In this document: piece after piece, positions 1-7,962 of the stretch | Numbering within the stretch: position 1 is the stretch's first letter | How the letters are laid out: each line of letters begins with the position of its first letter | The notes under the pieces: generated by a model | Seen by the model: the letters and a program-made list of their open reading frames with translations, nothing else | What the model was told of the DNA's origin: nothing | Database searches by the model: none | Position numbers and translations under genes: made by a program | Assembly (NCBI GenBank): GCA_963789015.1 | Contig: CAWBIU010000001.1 | Location: forward strand, 1,488,001 to 1,552,000 | Origin: JAOPZW01 sp963789015 | Lineage (GTDB): Bacteria; Actinomycetota; Thermoleophilia; Solirubrobacterales; Solirubrobacteraceae | Length of the DNA: 64,000 nucleotides | Direction: 5' to 3'

Positions 1-1220
1 GGCGCGGCCATCGACGTGCCGCGGTAGTCGGTCGGGACGACGAAGCGCCCCGGCGACGAGCGGCGGAAGGTGACCTGGAGGATGTTGCGCCCCGGGGAGA
101 CGCCGGGCGTGCAGCTCGCGTCGCCGGCGATCGCCGCGTCGTCGCCGCCGCCGGGAGCGACGAGGTCGAGCCCCGCGCCGTAGTTGGAGTAGTCGCCCAG
201 GCAGCCGTGCTCGGTCGTGCCGCCGACGTAGATGATCGAGCTCGCCAGGCGCCGGGACGGGACGTCGCCCTGCGAGAGGTTGCCCGCGGCGGCGACGAAG
301 GTGACCTTGTGGCGATGCGCGTAGCGGATCGCGTCGCGGATCTCCGGGGCGGTCGTGATCGACAGCGCGCGCGGCGGATAGGCGTTGGGATCGAAGAGCT
401 CGATCGAGGCGTTGATGACCTGCGCGCCGCGGTCGACGGCGTAGCGGATCCCCTCGGCGATGCGCGCGGAGCCGGCGCCGCCCGCGGCGTCGAGGACGCG
501 CACGGGGATGATGTCGGCCGCGTAGGCGATGCCGACCATCCCGTAGCCGTTGTTGGCCGACGCGGCGATCGTCGAGGCCACGAACGTGCCGTGGCCGTTG
601 GCGTCGTTGGGGAAGGCGTCCTCGGACACGAAGTCGTAGCCCTTGAGCAGTCGCACCGGCGAGAGGTCGGGCGAGCGGCGCAGACGGCCGCGGTCGGCGT
701 AGGCCACGCCGGTGTCGACGACGGCGACACGCACGCGCCGGCCGCCGGGCTTGCCGACGGCGACGGCGGCGTCCCACGCGGGGGCGATGTTGATGCCGAA
801 CGGCCCGACGAGGTCCCACTGCTGCGCCGTCCATCCGCCTGACGTGCCGGCCGCCTGGGCGGCGCCGGTGTCGTTGGGGGCGAAGGCGGCGAGCCGCGCG
901 CGGTAGTTCGGGGTGGCGGAGGCGACCGCGGCGCGCGCCGACAGGCGGCGCATCGCGCTGCGAGCGCCGGTGCGGCCGGCGCGCACGAGCCACGCGTCGG
1001 CGCCGATGTGACGCACGACGCGGACGCCGGCGGCGCGACGGGCGTGGCTGCGCTCGGCCGCCGACGTGCCGGGCGCGAAGCGGACGACGACGTCGTTCGC
1101 GGTGGCGCCGGAATCGGCGGCGGTCGCGGCGGGGGCGCCCACGGCGAGCAGCGCGAGGGCGAGCACGGCGCACGCGAGCACGCGCACGAGGCGAAGAGGG
1201 GAGCGGGCAGCGAGGATCAT
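1..1220 (-). CDS. Secreted S8 (subtilisin-like) serine protease, C-terminus cut by window edge
   Basis: Extracellular peptidase of the subtilase family. Reading from the ATG at 1220, the product opens with a basic n-region and a hydrophobic signal peptide ending in an APAATAA-type Ala-rich cleavage area near residue 35. A propeptide-like stretch follows to about residue 120. All three catalytic blocks are visible: Asp in VVDTG (about residue 168), His in NGHGT (about 209) and Ser in GTSMAA (about 403), the last at the window edge. About 406 residues are seen, so only the end of the catalytic domain and any C-terminal domain are missing. It is transcribed away from tadA. The gene has no in-window stop, so it is partial. 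Family assignment is secure; substrate is unknown. Confidence 0.93.
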   Translation of the reverse strand, partial: MILAARSPLRLVRVLACAVLALALLAVGAPAATAADSGATANDVVVRFAPGTSAAERSHARRAAGVRVVRHIGADAWLVRAGRTGARSAMRRLSARAAVASATPNYRARLAAFAPNDTGAAQAAGTSGGWTAQQWDLVGPFGINIAPAWDAAVAVGKPGGRRVRVAVVDTGVAYADRGRLRRSPDLSPVRLLKGYDFVSEDAFPNDANGHGTFVASTIAASANNGYGMVGIAYAADIIPVRVLDAAGGAGSARIAEGIRYAVDRGAQVINASIELFDPNAYPPRALSITTAPEIRDAIRYAHRHKVTFVAAAGNLSQGDVPSRRLASSIIYVGGTTEHGCLGDYSNYGAGLDLVAPGGGDDAAIAGDASCTPGVSPGRNILQVTFRRSSPGRFVVPTDYRGTSMAA

Positions 1221-1331
1221 GGACGGAGGGACCTGCGTCCCTTATCGGCAAACAACGCCGTTCCCACGAAGTTTCTCAGCCGTGGCCAACCTGCAGGCCG
1301 GGTCTGGCGCGCGAGCGGGCATCATGGGGCG

Positions 1332-1802
1332 ATGGATCGCGCCGTCATCGACGACGCCGGCGACGAGTCGTGGATGCGCCTGGCCATCGCCGAGGCCGAG
1401 CGTGCGCTCACCCACGACGACGTCCCGATCGGCGCCGTTGTCGTCCACGGCGGCGATGTCATCGCCGCGGCGCACAACGAGCGCGAGCTGCGCACGGACC
1501 CCACGGCACACGCCGAGACGCTCGCGCTGCGGGCCGCCGCGGCGGCGCTCGGCTCGTGGCGCGTCCTCGACAGCACGCTGTACGTGACCCTCGAGCCGTG
1601 CGCCATGTGCGCCGGCGCGATCGTGCTCGCCCGCGTGCCGCGCGTCGTCTTCGGGTGCACGGACCCGAAGGCGGGCGCCGCGGGCAGCGTCCTCGACGTG
1701 CTCGCCGAGCCGCGCCTGAACCATCGCCCGCAGGTGCTCGGCGGTGTGCTCGCCGGGCCCTGCGCCGCGCTGCTCACCGGGTTCTTCGCCTCCCGGCGCT
1801 GA
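1332..1802 (+). CDS. tadA: tRNA-specific adenosine deaminase (A34 to inosine)
   Basis: Cytosolic zinc deaminase that converts wobble adenosine 34 of tRNA-Arg(ACG) to inosine. The 156-residue product matches the usual family length. The zinc/catalytic motifs are HAE (residues 60-62) and PCAMC (89-93), in the normal cytidine/deoxycytidylate deaminase order. I chose the ATG at 1332 because translation from it gives a family-sized N-terminus and a -10-like CATCAT lies six bases upstream, matching the leaderless pattern seen elsewhere here. The frame stays open far upstream but without family similarity. It could be a related guanine/cytosine deaminase, but the length and PCAMC spacing favour TadA. 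Confidence 0.93.
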   Translation: MDRAVIDDAGDESWMRLAIAEAERALTHDDVPIGAVVVHGGDVIAAAHNERELRTDPTAHAETLALRAAAAALGSWRVLDSTLYVTLEPCAMCAGAIVLARVPRVVFGCTDPKAGAAGSVLDVLAEPRLNHRPQVLGGVLAGPCAALLTGFFASRR

Positions 1803-1840
1803 CGCAGATGGCCTCGGAGCGAGTCCAACCGCGTGCCGGG

Positions 1841-2920
1841 CTAACGCAGGCGGCGTCGGGCGCGCGCCAGCCCGGCGGATGTGGCGAGGGCCGCGCGCGC
1901 CGCTCGTGTCGAGCGAGTGACGCCGACATAGGGTGTCTGCGTGCTGCCGAAGGCGCGGAAGAAGCGCTCGACCGGCTTGAGCATCGAGCCCTCGAAGTCG
2001 AAGACGTCGGTCACCTCGCGCGAGCGCATGATCGCCTCCCACAGCAGCAGGCTGCTCGCGCCACTGGTGCGCAGCGCGGGATCGCCCCCGCCGAAGAGGT
2101 AGTACGCGCACTGCTCGTCCCAGACGATGTACGTCGCGGCGTGCACCTGGCCCGACTCGTCCTCGGCGAACAGGATCGCCCGGCTGTCGCGCTCCGCGCA
2201 GGCCGCGTCCACGCGCGCGAGCTCGGCGAACGTGATTCGCGGCTCGAGCCCCTGGCGCTCGAACGTCTTGCCCAGGATGGCGTAGAAGCGGTCGAGCCCG
2301 AGGTCGTCGCGAACCTCGACGCGCTTGCGCGCCTTGCGGATCTCGCGCCGGATGTTGTCCTTCAGGCCGCTCCACAGCGCCTCCTCGGAGCCCATCCCCT
2401 CGAGCCGATACGTGTAGCGCGTCTGCAGCCGGTAGCCGGCCCAGTGGAACGGGAGCGCGTTGAGCAGCGCCGGCGAGAAGTTCTGCGAGAAGACGTGCGC
2501 GTCCGGAAGCTGCTCCTCGAGCGAGGTCAGCAGCTCCATCTCCCGCCCCAGGACGTTGGCCTGCTTGCCCTGCCCGGGCTCGATCCAGGGGCCGAGCGTC
2601 TGACTGACCTCCGGCTGGGTGAGCATGCGCATCCGCCCGCGACCCCGGACGATGTACGGCAGCCGCGCGACGACGCGCCCGTCGCGCTCGACGGTCGCCT
2701 CGTCCCACCGCCCCGGCGCCGCCGCCTCGAGCCACCACGGCTGCTGGAAGATCGAGTACGCACGATCCGTCCGCTCGGGGCGCGGGCGGGCGTCGGGCAC
2801 GAGCGGCCCGGCCCCTGAGCGCCCGTTGGTCTCGGCCGGTGGCGTCACGTCGGCTGCCACCCTCTCACGCCGCACGGCCGTTGCAGGAAGCCCACCGGTC
2901 GGGTGTTCGCGAAGTCGCAT
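1841..2920 (-). CDS. GNAT/FemAB-like acyltransferase (BioF2-like acetyltransferase domain)
   Basis: About 359 residues, probably a cytosolic or membrane-associated acyl/aminoacyl transferase of the FemAB-like GNAT group often found with polysaccharide or peptidoglycan genes. The C-terminal half looks like the second GNAT fold of that group: an Arg-rich helix (KDNIRREIRKARKR), then FYAILGKTFERQG, then a strand-rich section ending in VFDFEGSMLKPVERFFRAFG, a typical FemAB-like tail. The start at 2920 has GGAAGG seven bases upstream; the open frame continues to 3058 without a ribosome site. No polysaccharide cluster adjoins it, so the substrate cannot be inferred. Confidence 0.72.
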   Translation of the reverse strand: MRLREHPTGGLPATAVRRERVAADVTPPAETNGRSGAGPLVPDARPRPERTDRAYSIFQQPWWLEAAAPGRWDEATVERDGRVVARLPYIVRGRGRMRMLTQPEVSQTLGPWIEPGQGKQANVLGREMELLTSLEEQLPDAHVFSQNFSPALLNALPFHWAGYRLQTRYTYRLEGMGSEEALWSGLKDNIRREIRKARKRVEVRDDLGLDRFYAILGKTFERQGLEPRITFAELARVDAACAERDSRAILFAEDESGQVHAATYIVWDEQCAYYLFGGGDPALRTSGASSLLLWEAIMRSREVTDVFDFEGSMLKPVERFFRAFGSTQTPYVGVTRSTRAARAALATSAGLARARRRLR

Positions 2921-3078
2921 CGTGCGACCTTCCGTGTTGGGAGGGGGCATGACAAGCGTAGTTCCCGCGAAGAACCGCGAGTCTGCCTCGTAACTTCCGC
3001 CCGCGGGTCCGACGACGTGCTGACTCTCGCGACGGACGGCTACGATTCCTGGTCGCATTCCCCGCGCAGGGGAATCCT

Positions 3079-3168
3079 GGAGGGGTGGCAGAGCGGTTGA
3101 ATGCGGCGGTCTCGAAAACCGTTTCAGGGGTTAAACCTCTGACGAGGGTTCGAATCCCTCCCCCTCCG
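3079..3168 (+). tRNA. tRNA-Ser (anticodon CGA)
   Basis: A 90-nt class II tRNA. Acceptor arms GGAGGGG (3079-3085) and CCCCTCC (3161-3167) pair fully. The anticodon stem-loop GCGGT-CTCGAAA-ACCGT gives anticodon CGA, reading UCG. The T arm is GAGGG-TTCGAAT-CCCTC, and a long variable arm, as expected for serine, lies between them. No CCA is encoded; the discriminator base is G. Confidence 0.97.
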
Positions 3169-3179
3169 CTCCCGGCCCG

Positions 3180-3653
3180 CTAACGCGCCAGGCGCAGCGG
3201 CAGCGCCGACGCGGGCTTGAGCTCCTCGAGGTGCAGGAGCGTGGTGATGCGCGCCGCGCCGCCACGCGTGGAGAGGCGCACGAGCACGCGCTGCAGCTCG
3301 GCCACCTCGCGCGCGAGCACGTGCAGGAGCGCGTCGGTCTCGCCCGTGACCCAGTCCGCCGAGATCACCTCGGGCATCGAGCGGACGGCGTCGGCGAAGC
3401 GCCGGTGGGCGCGGTCGTCGTGGCGCTCGAGCGAGACGGCCACGTAGACCTTCAGCGCGAAGCCGGCCGCCGCCGGATCGAGCCGCGCGACGACGTCGCG
3501 CACGATGCCGGACTCCTTGAGCCGGCGGACGCGGTGCAGCGTGGCCGCGGGTGAGAGCTCGACGATCCGCGCGAGCTCGACGTTCGAGCGATCCGCGTTC
3601 GTCTGGAGCTCCTCGAGCAGCCTGAGGTCAATGGAATCAAGTGAAATCGCCAT
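3180..3653 (-). CDS. Lrp/AsnC family transcriptional regulator
   Basis: A 157-residue DNA-binding regulator with an N-terminal winged HTH (about residues 5-60, including SNVELARIVELSPAATLHRVR) and a C-terminal RAM/AsnC ligand-binding domain (about 65-145). This is the normal family length and layout. It is divergent from an EamA exporter, a common arrangement in which Lrp-type proteins control amino-acid or metabolite efflux. A -10-like TATCAT lies eight bases before the ATG on its strand and sits inside a perfect palindrome (3656-3674). This suggests leaderless transcription and autorepression. The effector is unknown. Confidence 0.9.
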   Translation of the reverse strand: MAISLDSIDLRLLEELQTNADRSNVELARIVELSPAATLHRVRRLKESGIVRDVVARLDPAAAGFALKVYVAVSLERHDDRAHRRFADAVRSMPEVISADWVTGETDALLHVLAREVAELQRVLVRLSTRGGAARITTLLHLEELKPASALPLRLAR

Positions 3654-3655
3654 CG

Positions 3656-3674
3656 GACGAAATGATATTTCGTC
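3656..3674. promoter_or_regulatory. Palindromic operator between lrp-like gene and EamA exporter
   Basis: GACGAAATGATATTTCGTC is a perfect inverted repeat with 8-bp arms around GAT. It lies two bases from the regulator start and about 60 bases before the exporter start. The inferred -10 of the regulator is in its centre. An Lrp/AsnC site is the obvious reading, but binding is inferred. Confidence 0.65.
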
Positions 3675-3734
3675 ATCGGACGGATTAGGCGATTGTTGGC
3701 TCAGTTCCGGCCCAGTTTGTCCGAAGCTGTGGAC

Positions 3735-4625
3735 ATGGGGTCGTCGTCGAACCGCACCGCGCTGCTCGCGCTCGCCACCGCGGGTGCCCTCTGGGGGCTC
3801 ACCGTGCCGCTGTCGAAGCTGTCGCTCGACTGGCTCGGTCCCGGCTGGCTGACCGTCGTGCGCTTCGCGGTCGCCGCGCCGCTGCTCGCCCTCGTGGGGC
3901 GGCGCGGCCTGCGCGGCGCGCTCGACCTGCGCGTGGCCGGCGCCGGGGCGATCGGCTTCGGCGCCGTCATCATGCTCCAGAACCTCGGCATCGAGCGCAC
4001 GAGCGCGAGCCACGCGGCGCTCGTCGTCGGCGCCGCCCCGGTGCTCGTCGCCCTCATCGCCGCGAGCCTCGGGCGCTCGGCGACGCGACCGCTCACGTGG
4101 GGCGGCTACGCCCTTGCGCTGGCCGGCATCGGCCTCGTCGCCCGTGCCGGCGGCGGCGGCGCGTCGGCGGCCGGCGACATGCTCGTGCTCGCCTCGGCGG
4201 CGCTGTCCGCCGTCTTCATCGTCGTCCAGCCCGGCCTCCTGGCCGGGCGCGACCCGGCCGCCGTGACGGCGGTCCAGTTCGCCGCCGGCGCGCTCTTCGC
4301 GATGCCCGTCGCCGTCCTCACGGAGGGTGCGCCCGGCGCGCTGACCGGGATGGTCCCGGGCGTCGCCGTCGCGGCGCTCGCGATCACCGGCACGCTCGTG
4401 CCGTTCTGGCTGTTCGCCTTCGCCCAGGCGCGCGTGCCCGCCGAGCTCGCGGGCACGTTCGTGAACCTCGAGCCGGTCGTCGGCGCCGCCGCCGGCTGGC
4501 TCGTCCTGGGCGAGAGCGCGGCCACCGTCCAGCTCGCCGGGGCGATCGTCGTCGTCGCGGGGATCGCGCTCAGCACGCTGCCGGCGCGCGAGCGCCGGCC
4601 GGTCGCCGTGCCGTCGCTCGGCTGA
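3735..4625 (+). CDS. EamA/DMT-family exporter
   Basis: A 296-residue inner-membrane protein with about ten hydrophobic helices arranged as two EamA repeats, the usual drug/metabolite transporter size. Recognisable repeat features include ALWGLTVPLSKLSL near the N-terminus and the closing PVVGAAAGWLVLGE segment of the second repeat. Members export amino acids, nucleosides or other small metabolites. The start at 3735 (ATG) gives a short N-terminus before the first helix; a TTG 14 codons upstream is possible. The Lrp-type regulator and shared operator on the other side suggest export of an amino acid or related effector. Confidence 0.88.
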   Translation: MGSSSNRTALLALATAGALWGLTVPLSKLSLDWLGPGWLTVVRFAVAAPLLALVGRRGLRGALDLRVAGAGAIGFGAVIMLQNLGIERTSASHAALVVGAAPVLVALIAASLGRSATRPLTWGGYALALAGIGLVARAGGGGASAAGDMLVLASAALSAVFIVVQPGLLAGRDPAAVTAVQFAAGALFAMPVAVLTEGAPGALTGMVPGVAVAALAITGTLVPFWLFAFAQARVPAELAGTFVNLEPVVGAAAGWLVLGESAATVQLAGAIVVVAGIALSTLPARERRPVAVPSLG

Positions 4626-4646
4626 AGTCGTAGGACCAATGTCGAG

Positions 4647-5372
4647 ATGAGTTCGGGCGCCGCGGCGTCCACCCTTCCTGGTGGCGGACGACGCCACCCC
4701 TCTCACATGCGACGGATCGCCCTGCACCTCCCAGATGCCCGCCTCGACTACGCCGACCCCGACGACCGCGCGCCGCTGATCGCCGCCGTCGGGCCGCTCG
4801 TCGAGTCCGAGGGCCTCTGCGACCTCGTCGACGCGTGCGCGCTGCTGCGCGAGGGCGGGCGCGAGTTCCGCTGCCTGATCGCCGGCGGCGGAGTGCTCGA
4901 GGGTGTGCTGCGGCGGCGGATCATGCGCCACGGTCTCGCCGGCCGCGTCGAGCTGCTCGGCCCGCTCGGCCGCGAGTGCGTCGTCGCGCTGTTGCGCCGG
5001 GCCGCCGCGTTCGCCGCGCCGCGCGTGGCGCCCCGCGGTGACGCGCGCCCGCCGCTCCCGATGCTCGAGGCGATGGCGCTCGGGACGCCGTGCATCGTGA
5101 CCGACGGCGGGCGCCGGCCCGCGGCGGTCGTCGAGGGCGTCACCGGCCTGATCGTCCAGCCGCGCGACCCGATCGGGCTCTCCGAGGCGCTCGACGAGCT
5201 GCTCGTCAGCCCGCGCCTGCGGGTCCAGCTCGCCCGCGCTGCCCGCGACCGACTCGTGAAGGTCCATCCGGAAGGCACCACCCCCCGGGCCCCCGGATGG
5301 CTCGGCGCGGGCGCGGGCCACCGCGATCTCGCGGTGGCCCGACCGCTCCCACCGCTGCCCGCCGTGACGTGA
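4647..5372 (+). CDS. Truncated glycosyltransferase (GT-B C-terminal domain only)
   Basis: About 241 residues (or 221 from ATG 4707). After a short leader the protein enters the second Rossmann domain of a GT4-type glycosyltransferase: AAVGPLVESEGLCDLVDACALL, then LIAGGGVLEGVLRRRI, VELLGPLGRECVVALLRRA, and PMLEAMALGTPCIVTDGG, which corresponds to the nucleotide-sugar binding end of the fold. The N-terminal acceptor domain (about 170 residues) is absent, and the catalytic EX7E block is replaced by a variant. The last 30 residues are Pro/Ala-rich and look unrelated. Its stop overlaps the kinase start (TGATG). It may be a degenerate remnant or a standalone sugar-binding domain. Confidence 0.6.
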   Translation: MSSGAAASTLPGGGRRHPSHMRRIALHLPDARLDYADPDDRAPLIAAVGPLVESEGLCDLVDACALLREGGREFRCLIAGGGVLEGVLRRRIMRHGLAGRVELLGPLGRECVVALLRRAAAFAAPRVAPRGDARPPLPMLEAMALGTPCIVTDGGRRPAAVVEGVTGLIVQPRDPIGLSEALDELLVSPRLRVQLARAARDRLVKVHPEGTTPRAPGWLGAGAGHRDLAVARPLPPLPAVT

Positions 5373-6772
5373 TGAGCCGGGTCACCGAGGTCGTGCTCGC
5401 CTTCCTGGCCGCTCGCCCCGGCCTGCGCCGGGCGCTGCCGACCAAGCTCACGCCGTCGCCGAAGACGCCGCGCGACCGTCCGCGCGTGATCGTCCGCACG
5501 CTGCTCGGCTTCGCGCTCCCCGGTCTGGCCGTGGTCGCGATCATCGGAATCGGCGCCGTCGGCGTGTTCCGCGCGCGCGGTGAGAGCGAGGCGATCCGCG
5601 ACGCGCGCCAGCTCACGCGCGCGATCGGGCTCGGCCTCGTCGAGCCGCGCCTCACCGACGGCATGGTGCGCGGTGACCGCGCCGACGCCCGCCGCCTGGA
5701 CAAGTTCGTGCGGGCGCGGGTGCTGACCCTCGACAGCTCGATCGTCCGGATCAAGATGTGGAGCCCCGACGGCCGCGTCGTCTACTCCGACGAGCCGCGC
5801 CTGATCGGGGACGTCTTCCCGCTCGGCGAGGACGAGCGCGAGGCGCTGGCGAGCAACGAGGTGTCGGCCGAGCTCAGCGACCTGTCGGGCCCCGAGAACC
5901 GCTTCGAGCGCGAGCAGGGCCAGCTCCTGGAGGTCTACCTCCCGCTGCAGAGCCCGTCCGAGGGCCGCGTCCTGTTCGAGGCCTACCTGCGCTACAGCTC
6001 GGTCGTGGCCGACGCGCGCACGATCTGGCTGGCCTTCGCCCCCGCGCTGCTCGCCGCGCTGCTGCTGCTGTGGCTCGTGCAGCTCCCGATCGCGTGGTCC
6101 TTCGGTCGCCGCCTGCAGCGCGGCCAGGTCGAGCGCGAGGCGCTGCTCGTCAAGGCGATGCAGGCCTCCGAGGCCGAGCGGCGCCGGATCGCCGGCGATC
6201 TGCACGACGGCGTCGTCCAGGATCTCGCGGGGCTGTCCATGTCGATCTCGGCGGCCGCCGAGCGCACAGAGGATCCCGAGCTCACGCAGACGCTCGAGGA
6301 GGCCTCGACGCGTACCCGCCAGAGCATCCGCCAGATGCGGAGCCTGCTCGTCGACATCTACCCAGCCAACCTCCACAGCGCCGGGCTGCAGTCGGCGCTC
6401 GTCGACCTGCTGGCGCCGTTGGCCGCCCGCGGCGTGCACACGGACGCGGTCGTCGATCCGCACATGCAGCCCTCGCCCGAGGTCGAGCAGCTCGTCTTCC
6501 GCACGGCTCAGGAGGCGCTGCGCAACGTGCTCCAGCACGCGCGCTCATCGCGGGTCGAGCTGCGGGCGACGCTGACCGGCGGCGTGGTGTCGCTGCACAT
6601 CGAGGACGACGGCGTGGGGTTCGCGCCCGAGGAGGCGCAGCAGGCGCGCACCGACGGCCACTTCGGGCTGGCGCTGCTCGGCGATCGCGCGGCCGACCTC
6701 GGGGGACGCCTCGTCATAGACTCCGCGCCCGGGCGCGGGACGCGCGTCCATCTCGAAGTCCCAGCCAGATGA
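5372..6772 (+). CDS. NarL-type sensor histidine kinase (HisKA_3)
   Basis: A 466-residue membrane sensor kinase. A transmembrane helix near residue 50 (FALPGLAVVAIIGIGAVGV) and a second near 225 (FAPALLAALLLLWLVQL) enclose an extracytoplasmic sensor domain. The cytoplasmic dimerisation helix carries RRRIAGDLHDGVVQDLAG, with phospho-acceptor His about residue 278, the HisKA_3 signature. The HATPase domain shows EALRNVLQHA (N box), DDGVGFAPE (G1) and GRGTRVHLEVP at the end. It is translationally coupled to the downstream regulator (ATGA overlap), so the two form a two-component pair. The signal is unknown. Confidence 0.93.
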   Translation: MSRVTEVVLAFLAARPGLRRALPTKLTPSPKTPRDRPRVIVRTLLGFALPGLAVVAIIGIGAVGVFRARGESEAIRDARQLTRAIGLGLVEPRLTDGMVRGDRADARRLDKFVRARVLTLDSSIVRIKMWSPDGRVVYSDEPRLIGDVFPLGEDEREALASNEVSAELSDLSGPENRFEREQGQLLEVYLPLQSPSEGRVLFEAYLRYSSVVADARTIWLAFAPALLAALLLLWLVQLPIAWSFGRRLQRGQVEREALLVKAMQASEAERRRIAGDLHDGVVQDLAGLSMSISAAAERTEDPELTQTLEEASTRTRQSIRQMRSLLVDIYPANLHSAGLQSALVDLLAPLAARGVHTDAVVDPHMQPSPEVEQLVFRTAQEALRNVLQHARSSRVELRATLTGGVVSLHIEDDGVGFAPEEAQQARTDGHFGLALLGDRAADLGGRLVIDSAPGRGTRVHLEVPAR

Positions 6773-7398
6773 TCCGTGTCCTCATCGTCGATGATCACGC
6801 CGTCGTTCGCGCCGGCCTCGAACAGCTGCTCGGCAATCACGACGACTTCGAGGTGATCGCCTCGGCGACGGACGGTCACGAGGCCCTCGCGCTCACCGTC
6901 GCCGAGGAGCCCGACGTCGTCCTCATGGACCTGTCGATGCCCAACCGCGGGGGCATCGAGGCGACGCGCGCCATCCGCGAGGCCGCGCCGGAGACGCGCG
7001 TCGTCGTGCTCACCTCCTTCTCCGACCGCGACCGCATCCTCAACGCGATCGACGCCGGCGCCGTGGGCTACCTGCTGAAGGACGCCGAGCCGCTCGAGCT
7101 GCTCGCCGGCATCCGCGCGGCCGCGGGCGGCGAGTCGCCGCTGCATCCGAAGGCGGCGAGCGCCGTGCTGAGCGCCCGCGCCGAGAACGCGCCGCGCGAG
7201 GAGCTCTCCGAGCGCGAGCGCCAGGTCCTCGAGCTGGTCGGCGCGGGGCTCCCGAACAAGCGCATCGCGATGCGCCTGGGCATCAGCGAGAAGACGGTCA
7301 AGGCGCACCTGACGAACGTCTTCCGCCAGATCGGCGTGGCCGACCGCACCCAGGCCGCGCTCTGGGCGCGCAGCAACGGCTTCGGCACCGGCCCGTAG
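6769..7398 (+). CDS. NarL/LuxR-type response regulator
   Basis: A 209-residue regulator. The receiver domain (1-120) has the acidic pair DDH near residue 8, phospho-acceptor Asp in VLMDLSMP (D54), Thr/Ser in VVLTSFS and Lys in LLKDAEP. The C-terminal LuxR HTH (about 145-205) contains LSERERQVLELVGAG and ISEKTVKAHLTNVFRQIGV. It starts inside the kinase stop codon (ATGA), so phosphorylation by that kinase is the natural inference. Target genes are not evident from the sequence. Confidence 0.94.
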   Translation: MIRVLIVDDHAVVRAGLEQLLGNHDDFEVIASATDGHEALALTVAEEPDVVLMDLSMPNRGGIEATRAIREAAPETRVVVLTSFSDRDRILNAIDAGAVGYLLKDAEPLELLAGIRAAAGGESPLHPKAASAVLSARAENAPREELSERERQVLELVGAGLPNKRIAMRLGISEKTVKAHLTNVFRQIGVADRTQAALWARSNGFGTGP

Positions 7399-7449
7399 CG
7401 CTCCAACGGGCGCCGATGAGTTCCGGGGCGCGGCGTCGTCCCTGGATTC

Positions 7450-7962
7450 ATGACCGATCGACAGCCCACCGAGACGACCAACCTCGATCGTTACGGGAAC
7501 GAGCCGCTGGACTGGAGCCGCGCGCGCGACCTGCTCGCCGCCCCGGGGCCCCGGACGTCGTTCTTCATCGGGACCGTGCGACCCGACGGCCGCCCCCATG
7601 CGGCCGGCGTCGGCGCCGTCTGGCACGACGGCGACGTGTACGTGGTCAGCGGCCCCGGCACGCGCAAGTCGCGCAACCTGGCCGCCAATCCGCAGTGCAC
7701 CATCTCCGTCAGCCTCGAGGGCATGGACCTGGTCCTCGAGGGCGAGGCCACGCGCGTGACCGACGCCGCGACGCTCGAGCGGTTGGCGGCGGTCTACCGC
7801 GACGGCGGCTGGCCGGCGCAGGTGGAGGACGACGCCTTCACGGCGCCCTACAGCGCGCCGAGCGCCGGGCCGCCGCCGTGGTACCTGTACCGCGTCGTCG
7901 TCCACACGGCGTTCGGCGTGGCCGGGACGGAGCCGCCCGGCGCGACGCGCTGGCGCTTCTAG
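7450..7962 (+). CDS. Pyridoxamine 5'-phosphate oxidase-like flavin/F420-binding protein
   Basis: A 170-residue split-barrel protein. Strands typical of the PNPOx superfamily are visible: FFIGTVRPDGRPHAAGVGAVW, then DVYVVSGPGTRKSRNLAANPQCTISV, which contains the phosphate-contacting KSRNL segment, then LVLEGEATRVTD. The length matches small PNPOx-like enzymes that bind FMN, F420 or heme rather than true PdxH, which is longer. It is a single gene, convergent with and overlapping by four bases the APC permease. The substrate is unknown. Confidence 0.83.
   Translation: MTDRQPTETTNLDRYGNEPLDWSRARDLLAAPGPRTSFFIGTVRPDGRPHAAGVGAVWHDGDVYVVSGPGTRKSRNLAANPQCTISVSLEGMDLVLEGEATRVTDAATLERLAAVYRDGGWPAQVEDDAFTAPYSAPSAGPPPWYLYRVVVHTAFGVAGTEPPGATRWRF

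Noticed and set aside
2920..3058. Longer N-terminus of the GNAT/FemAB-like protein
   Set aside because: The extra 46 residues have no ribosome site and a low-quality composition; the ATG at 2920 has GGAAGG seven bases upstream.
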